Below are positions 7,347-9,813 of a stretch of 9,813 bases of DNA, piece after piece. Below the pieces are notes generated by a model that worked only from the letters and a program-made list of their open reading frames with translations, was not told the origin of the DNA and did not search any database. Position numbers and translations under genes: made by a program. This stretch comes from an uncultured Collinsella sp. (lineage in GTDB: Bacteria; Actinomycetota; Coriobacteriia; Coriobacteriales; Coriobacteriaceae), in the NCBI GenBank assembly GCA_902495265.1, contig CABUWR010000030.1:1-9813 (forward strand). The letters run 5' to 3'. The number at the start of each line of letters is the position of its first letter. Position 1 is the first letter of the stretch.

Positions 7347-8399
7347 ATGAATCCCAGGACTAAATCTCAAGACATTCGCGACTTGAGCCAAAACGATATT
7401 CGCGAACTTGTCGCCGAACTCGGCCAACCCGCTTTTCGCGCAAAGCAGCTCATCGAATGGGTTTTTGAGAAGAACGTCTGTTCGTTTGATGACATGACCA
7501 ACCTTCCCAAGGCCTTCCGCGAGCAGCTTAAAGAGGCCTTTGCCTTCGATACGCCGACCGAGCTCACCAAGCAGGTGTCTAAGGATGGCTCTCGTAAATA
7601 CCTACTCGAGTACCACGACGGCATCTCCATCGAGACCGTCGGCATGCCTCGTCGCAACAAGCTGTCTGTCTGCGTATCCACCCAGGCAGGCTGCGGCATG
7701 GGCTGCGCTTTTTGCGCCACCGGCCTTAACGGCCTCAAGCGCTCTCTGACCGCTCAAGAGATCGTCGACCAGGTACTTCATGTATCCAACGACTTTGGCG
7801 AGCGCGCAACGAGCGTCGTGTTCATGGGCCAGGGCGAGCCGTTTGCCAACTACGACGAGGTCCTCAAGGCGCTGCGCATTCTTAATGACCCTGACGGTAT
7901 CGGTATTGGAGCCCGTCACCTTACTGTCTCTACCAGCGGTGTTATTCCTGGTATTCGCAAGTTTGCCGACATTCCCGAGCAGTTCACGCTCGCCGTCTCG
8001 CTGCACTCTGCCATTCAGTCCACGCGCAACAAGATTATGCCTGGTGTCAAGAAGTACACGCTCCTGCGCCTTCATGAGGCACTGCAGCTCTACACCGAAA
8101 AGACCGGCCGCCGTCCGACATACGAATACGCCATGATCGAGGGCGTCAATGACACCAACCCCGAGATGCAGGCGCTCTGCGACTTCTGCGAGGGCACGCT
8201 GTGCCACGTCAACCTGATCCAGCTCAACGATATCGAGGGCAGTCCTCTCAAACCGTCACCGATTCATAAGGTTGAAGACCTTCAGCGTCGTCTTGAGTCC
8301 CGTGGCATTGAGACCACGATCCGTAACTCTCGCGGCAACGATATCGACGCTGCTTGCGGCCAACTCAAGCAGCGCTTCAAGGTTCAGAAGAACGCGTAG
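7347..8399 (+). CDS. rlmN: Dual-specificity 23S rRNA A2503 / tRNA A37 C2-methyltransferase (radical SAM)
   Basis: A 350-residue protein, typical for RlmN. GAAAGG (7336-7341) lies five bases before the ATG. The radical-SAM cluster motif is C-x3-C-x2-C at Cys116, Cys120 and Cys123, inside VSTQAGCGMGCAFCATG. Further family motifs are MGQGEPFANYDEV (160-172), TVSTSGVIPGI (193-203), AVSLHS (216-221), EYAMIEGVND (260-269), NLIQLNDIEGSP (289-300) and NSRGNDIDAACGQL (327-340). Cys337 corresponds to the cysteine that becomes methylated, and Cys109 to the second catalytic cysteine seven residues before the cluster motif. The family methylates A2503 of 23S rRNA in the peptidyl-transferase tunnel, and A37 of some tRNAs, using two SAM molecules. 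Lack of the Cfr-type C8 specificity cannot be proven from sequence alone, but the motifs and housekeeping context favour RlmN. It is followed by a hairpin terminator and converges on the parB operon. Confidence 0.96.
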   Translation: MNPRTKSQDIRDLSQNDIRELVAELGQPAFRAKQLIEWVFEKNVCSFDDMTNLPKAFREQLKEAFAFDTPTELTKQVSKDGSRKYLLEYHDGISIETVGMPRRNKLSVCVSTQAGCGMGCAFCATGLNGLKRSLTAQEIVDQVLHVSNDFGERATSVVFMGQGEPFANYDEVLKALRILNDPDGIGIGARHLTVSTSGVIPGIRKFADIPEQFTLAVSLHSAIQSTRNKIMPGVKKYTLLRLHEALQLYTEKTGRRPTYEYAMIEGVNDTNPEMQALCDFCEGTLCHVNLIQLNDIEGSPLKPSPIHKVEDLQRRLESRGIETTIRNSRGNDIDAACGQLKQRFKVQKNA

Positions 8400-8415
8400 G
8401 GGAGACCAACCTGAA

Positions 8416-8431
8416 CGTTTCATGTGAAACA
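8416..8431. promoter_or_regulatory. parS-like ParB binding site
   Basis: The 16 bases CGTTTCATGTGAAACA match the widespread bacterial parS consensus TGTTTCACGTGAAACA at 14 positions. The mismatches are the first base and one base of the central CG. The two half-sites GTTTCA and TGAAAC are intact. It lies 17 bases after the rlmN stop and about 400 bp from the end of parB, where chromosomal parS sites are often found. ParB is a CTP-dependent clamp that loads at such sites. The altered centre makes it less certain that it loads well. Confidence 0.6.
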
Positions 8432-8434
8432 TCG

Positions 8435-8471
8435 AACAGCCCCGGTTGCTTAATTGCAACCGGGGCTGTTT
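8435..8471 (+). terminator. Hairpin terminator of rlmN
   Basis: A perfect 15-bp inverted repeat (8435-8449 with 8456-8470, GC-rich core CAGCCCCGGTTGC) encloses a 6-base loop, TTAATT. On the plus strand it is followed by a short TTTC and then mixed sequence, so the T-run is poor but the stem is very stable. It lies 35 bases after the rlmN stop and may also stop leftward transcription. Confidence 0.75.
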
Positions 8472-8526
8472 CATATCTATCGCTAATTCGCATCGAGCGA
8501 TTGTTCAACAACTTTTTCGAAAGAAA

Positions 8527-8566
8527 TAAGGGGTCCTTGTTCTGGCGTTCAGACAAGGACCCCTTA
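8527..8566 (-). terminator. Intrinsic terminator of the parA-parB operon
   Basis: A 13-bp inverted repeat (8527-8539 with 8554-8566, core AAGGGGTCCTTG) extends by four more pairs (8541-8544 with 8550-8553) across one bulged T, leaving a five-base loop. Read on the minus strand, the stem ends in TTATTTCTTTC, a T-rich tail, and it starts about 26 bases after the stop of the small gene at 8592. The plus-strand side is followed by an A-run, so it is oriented for the minus-strand operon. Confidence 0.85.
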
Positions 8567-8591
8567 AAAAAGGCTAGTAATTGTTAGGTAC

Positions 8592-8846
8592 CTAAAAGCC
8601 TACATTTTCCCATTGATGGTTAACCCAATCTTGATTAATCTTGGGATTCTTAGTTACCTGAGCTGTACGCATAGCGACATCCTCAGTCATAACATCCATT
8701 TTCTTTTTGGACGTATCCACAATATCCTGAGCTCCGCGAAGCAGACGACCACGCAACTCATCGTCTGTTGCGATCTTAAATCCCGCAAACGCACCAACCG
8801 CTACAGTTGCAGCCAAAGCAAGAGCAGTCAGAACTTTATTCTTCAT
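8592..8846 (-). CDS. Small membrane-anchored protein, weakly YtxH-like, coupled to parB
   Basis: An 84-residue protein. The ATG at 8846 is chosen because AGGGAGG (complement of 8852-8858) lies five bases upstream. A TTG start at 8864 would add six residues and is less likely. Residues about 3-24 are hydrophobic with small residues (ALALAATVAVGAFAGFKIA), which suggests one N-terminal membrane helix or an uncleaved signal anchor. The rest (25-84) is charged: an amphipathic-looking helix, DDELRGRLLRGAQDI, then a Lys-rich patch, SKKK, ending in a Trp-containing tail. The helix-then-ELR layout recalls YtxH-type proteins, but I do not recognise it firmly. It overlaps the parB stop by 11 bp (8836-8846) and is followed by the operon terminator, so it is likely made together with ParA and ParB. 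No function is known to me. Confidence 0.8.
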   Translation of the reverse strand: MKNKVLTALALAATVAVGAFAGFKIATDDELRGRLLRGAQDIVDTSKKKMDVMTEDVAMRTAQVTKNPKINQDWVNHQWENVGF

Positions 8847-9741
8847 CCCGACCTCCCTGGTCAAATTGAATCATCTCGCCAAGAATGCGAGACAGCTCTT
8901 CCTCATCCTTAAACTCGATCTCGATCTTATTCTTGCCGCGCGAGCTCTTGACGCGAACGTTTGTGTTAAACACCTGACGCAGAACGCGTGCAGCTTTCTT
9001 AAAAGACTGAGGCGTTGCAGGGCGAGGTGTTTTAGGCGTCTCTCCGGCAGAAAACAGTGGGGCAAGATTTTCTGTCGCACGGACAGACAATCCCTCTGCA
9101 ACAACCTTCTCAGCAAGCTTAATGCGCGCATCTTCATACGGAACCGCAAGAATTGCACGCGCATGACCAGCAGTCAGCTTGCCTTCGAAGATCATCTGCT
9201 GAACTACCTCTGGAAGATCAAGCAGGCGCAACGAATTGGTGATTGCGGAACGAGACTTGCTGACAGCCTTTGACAAGGCTTCTTGAGTCATACCGCTCGC
9301 ATCGATGAGCTGTCGATATCCCTTTGCCTCTTCGACGGGGTTAAGGTCAGAGCGCTGAAGGTTTTCAATCAGCGCGAGTGCAAGCATCTGCTCATCATCA
9401 ACATCTTTAATGATGACGGGGAGCTCCTCAAGACCCGCAAGTTTCGAAGCCTGATAACGGCGCTCACCCGCGATAATCTCATAGCCATTACCGTGCTTGC
9501 GCACAAGAAGCGGCTGAAGAACGCCATGCTCCTGAATTGACTCACTCAACTCTCGAAGCTCGGTCTCATTGAAATGAATTCGTGGCTGATTTGGGTTCGG
9601 AACGATATCTTCGATTGGAAGCTTAGTTTCCGAAGCGGCATTTGATGCTGACGCTGCAGATCCGCCAGTCTCATATTCAGCTTCCGAAACCAGTGCATTG
9701 AGTCCACGTCCCAATCCGCCACGTTTCTTTGCACTAGGCAC
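8836..9741 (-). CDS. parB: Chromosome-partitioning protein ParB (Spo0J family)
   Basis: A 301-residue protein starting at GTG 9741. GAGGTGATC (complement of 9746-9754), a strong Shine-Dalgarno match, lies upstream, and the start overlaps the parA stop by 8 bp. The N-terminus KKRGGLGRGLNAL (5-17) is the conserved ParA-activating segment. A Ser/Ala-rich linker (25-39) follows, then the ParB/sulfiredoxin-like CTPase domain (about 40-130) with NQPR (51-54), AGERRYQA (91-98, the CTP-binding GERRxxA motif) and ALIENLQRSDLNPVEEA (123-139). The helix-turn-helix (about 150-200, MTQEALSKAVSKSRSAITN) binds parS. Residues about 245-293 form the C-terminal dimerisation domain. ParB loads as a CTP-gated clamp at parS, spreads on DNA and recruits ParA and SMC. 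Sampled base composition (50-53% GC in two 60-base lines at 9121-9240) is lower than in dinG (67% at 4561-4620 and 5641-5700). Confidence 0.97.
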   Translation of the reverse strand: MPSAKKRGGLGRGLNALVSEAEYETGGSAASASNAASETKLPIEDIVPNPNQPRIHFNETELRELSESIQEHGVLQPLLVRKHGNGYEIIAGERRYQASKLAGLEELPVIIKDVDDEQMLALALIENLQRSDLNPVEEAKGYRQLIDASGMTQEALSKAVSKSRSAITNSLRLLDLPEVVQQMIFEGKLTAGHARAILAVPYEDARIKLAEKVVAEGLSVRATENLAPLFSAGETPKTPRPATPQSFKKAARVLRQVFNTNVRVKSSRGKNKIEIEFKDEEELSRILGEMIQFDQGGRDEE

Positions 9742-9813
9742 GCTTGATCACCTCTTTTGCAAGGTTCATATACGCTTTTGCACCCTTATTTTGAGGTGCA
9801 TAGGTAATTACCG
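9734..9813 (-). CDS. parA: Chromosome-partitioning ATPase ParA/Soj, C-terminal end only
   Basis: The last 25 codons plus stop are visible, and the gene continues beyond the right edge. The peptide VITYAPQNKGAK followed by AYMNLAKEVIKRA matches the end of Soj/ParA proteins, where a G-x-x-A-Y-x-x-L-A-x-E-V helix is typical. The stop overlaps the parB GTG by 8 bp, the usual parA-parB order and coupling. ParA is a Walker ATPase that moves ParB-parS complexes. No catalytic motif is in view, so the call rests on the tail and the position. Confidence 0.88.
   Translation of the reverse strand, partial: VITYAPQNKGAKAYMNLAKEVIKRA

Noticed and set aside
7602..8207. A 201-codon minus-strand frame inside rlmN
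   Set aside because: It is antisense to the radical-SAM core and has no recognisable domain.
8354..8587. A 77-codon plus-strand frame from the end of rlmN through the intergenic gap
   Set aside because: It runs through the parS-like site and both terminator hairpins and has no proper ribosome binding site, so it is not a gene.
1..9813. Search for tRNA, rRNA, CRISPR arrays, insertion sequences or prophage genes
   Set aside because: No direct-repeat array, transposase-like frame, terminal inverted repeats or tRNA cloverleaf was seen by eye. A computed scan could still find a short RNA gene.

Overview
The window looks like a housekeeping stretch of an actinobacterial chromosome, most likely class Coriobacteriia and possibly Collinsella. 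This rests on the GC-rich coding style, the paired WYL-domain regulators, the exonuclease-helicase DinG protein and my general recollection of such proteins. No search was run, so the taxon is an inference. Genes are tightly packed. The largest gaps are about 190-200 bases (1288-1484 and 8400-8591), and no stretch over 300 bases lacks a gene.

Layout. (1) 1-1287, minus: the N-terminal 429 residues of a four-helix membrane protein with an M28-metallopeptidase-like core and a long acidic tail, cut by the left edge. (2) 1288-1484: a divergent promoter region. (3) 1485-3411, plus: two overlapping genes for WYL-domain transcriptional regulators, a PafB/PafC-like pair. (4) 3408-7261, minus: ddl (D-alanine-D-alanine ligase) followed by a dinG-type gene encoding a DEDDh exonuclease fused to an XPD-like iron-sulfur helicase. 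The two genes overlap by 7 bp, and dinG meets the second WYL gene tail to tail with a 4-bp overlap. (5) 7262-7346: a short divergent promoter region. (6) 7347-8399, plus: rlmN. (7) 8400-8591: a convergent intergenic region holding a parS-like site and two strong hairpin terminators. (8) 8592-9813, minus: the end of parA (soj), then parB, then a small membrane-anchored protein. All three overlap and are probably one operon.

How the genes fit together. parA-parB with a parS-like site about 400 bp from parB forms a chromosome-segregation locus. Such loci are usually near the replication origin, which probably lies beyond the right edge. The WYL pair next to a DNA-repair helicase invites the idea of DNA-damage control, as known for PafBC, but nothing in the sequence proves a link. 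ddl and rlmN are cell-wall and translation housekeeping genes.

I did not find a convincing undescribed system. The items most worth checking are the parS-like site, the small protein coupled to parB, the M28-like protein with an altered metal-site motif, and the WYL pair beside dinG.
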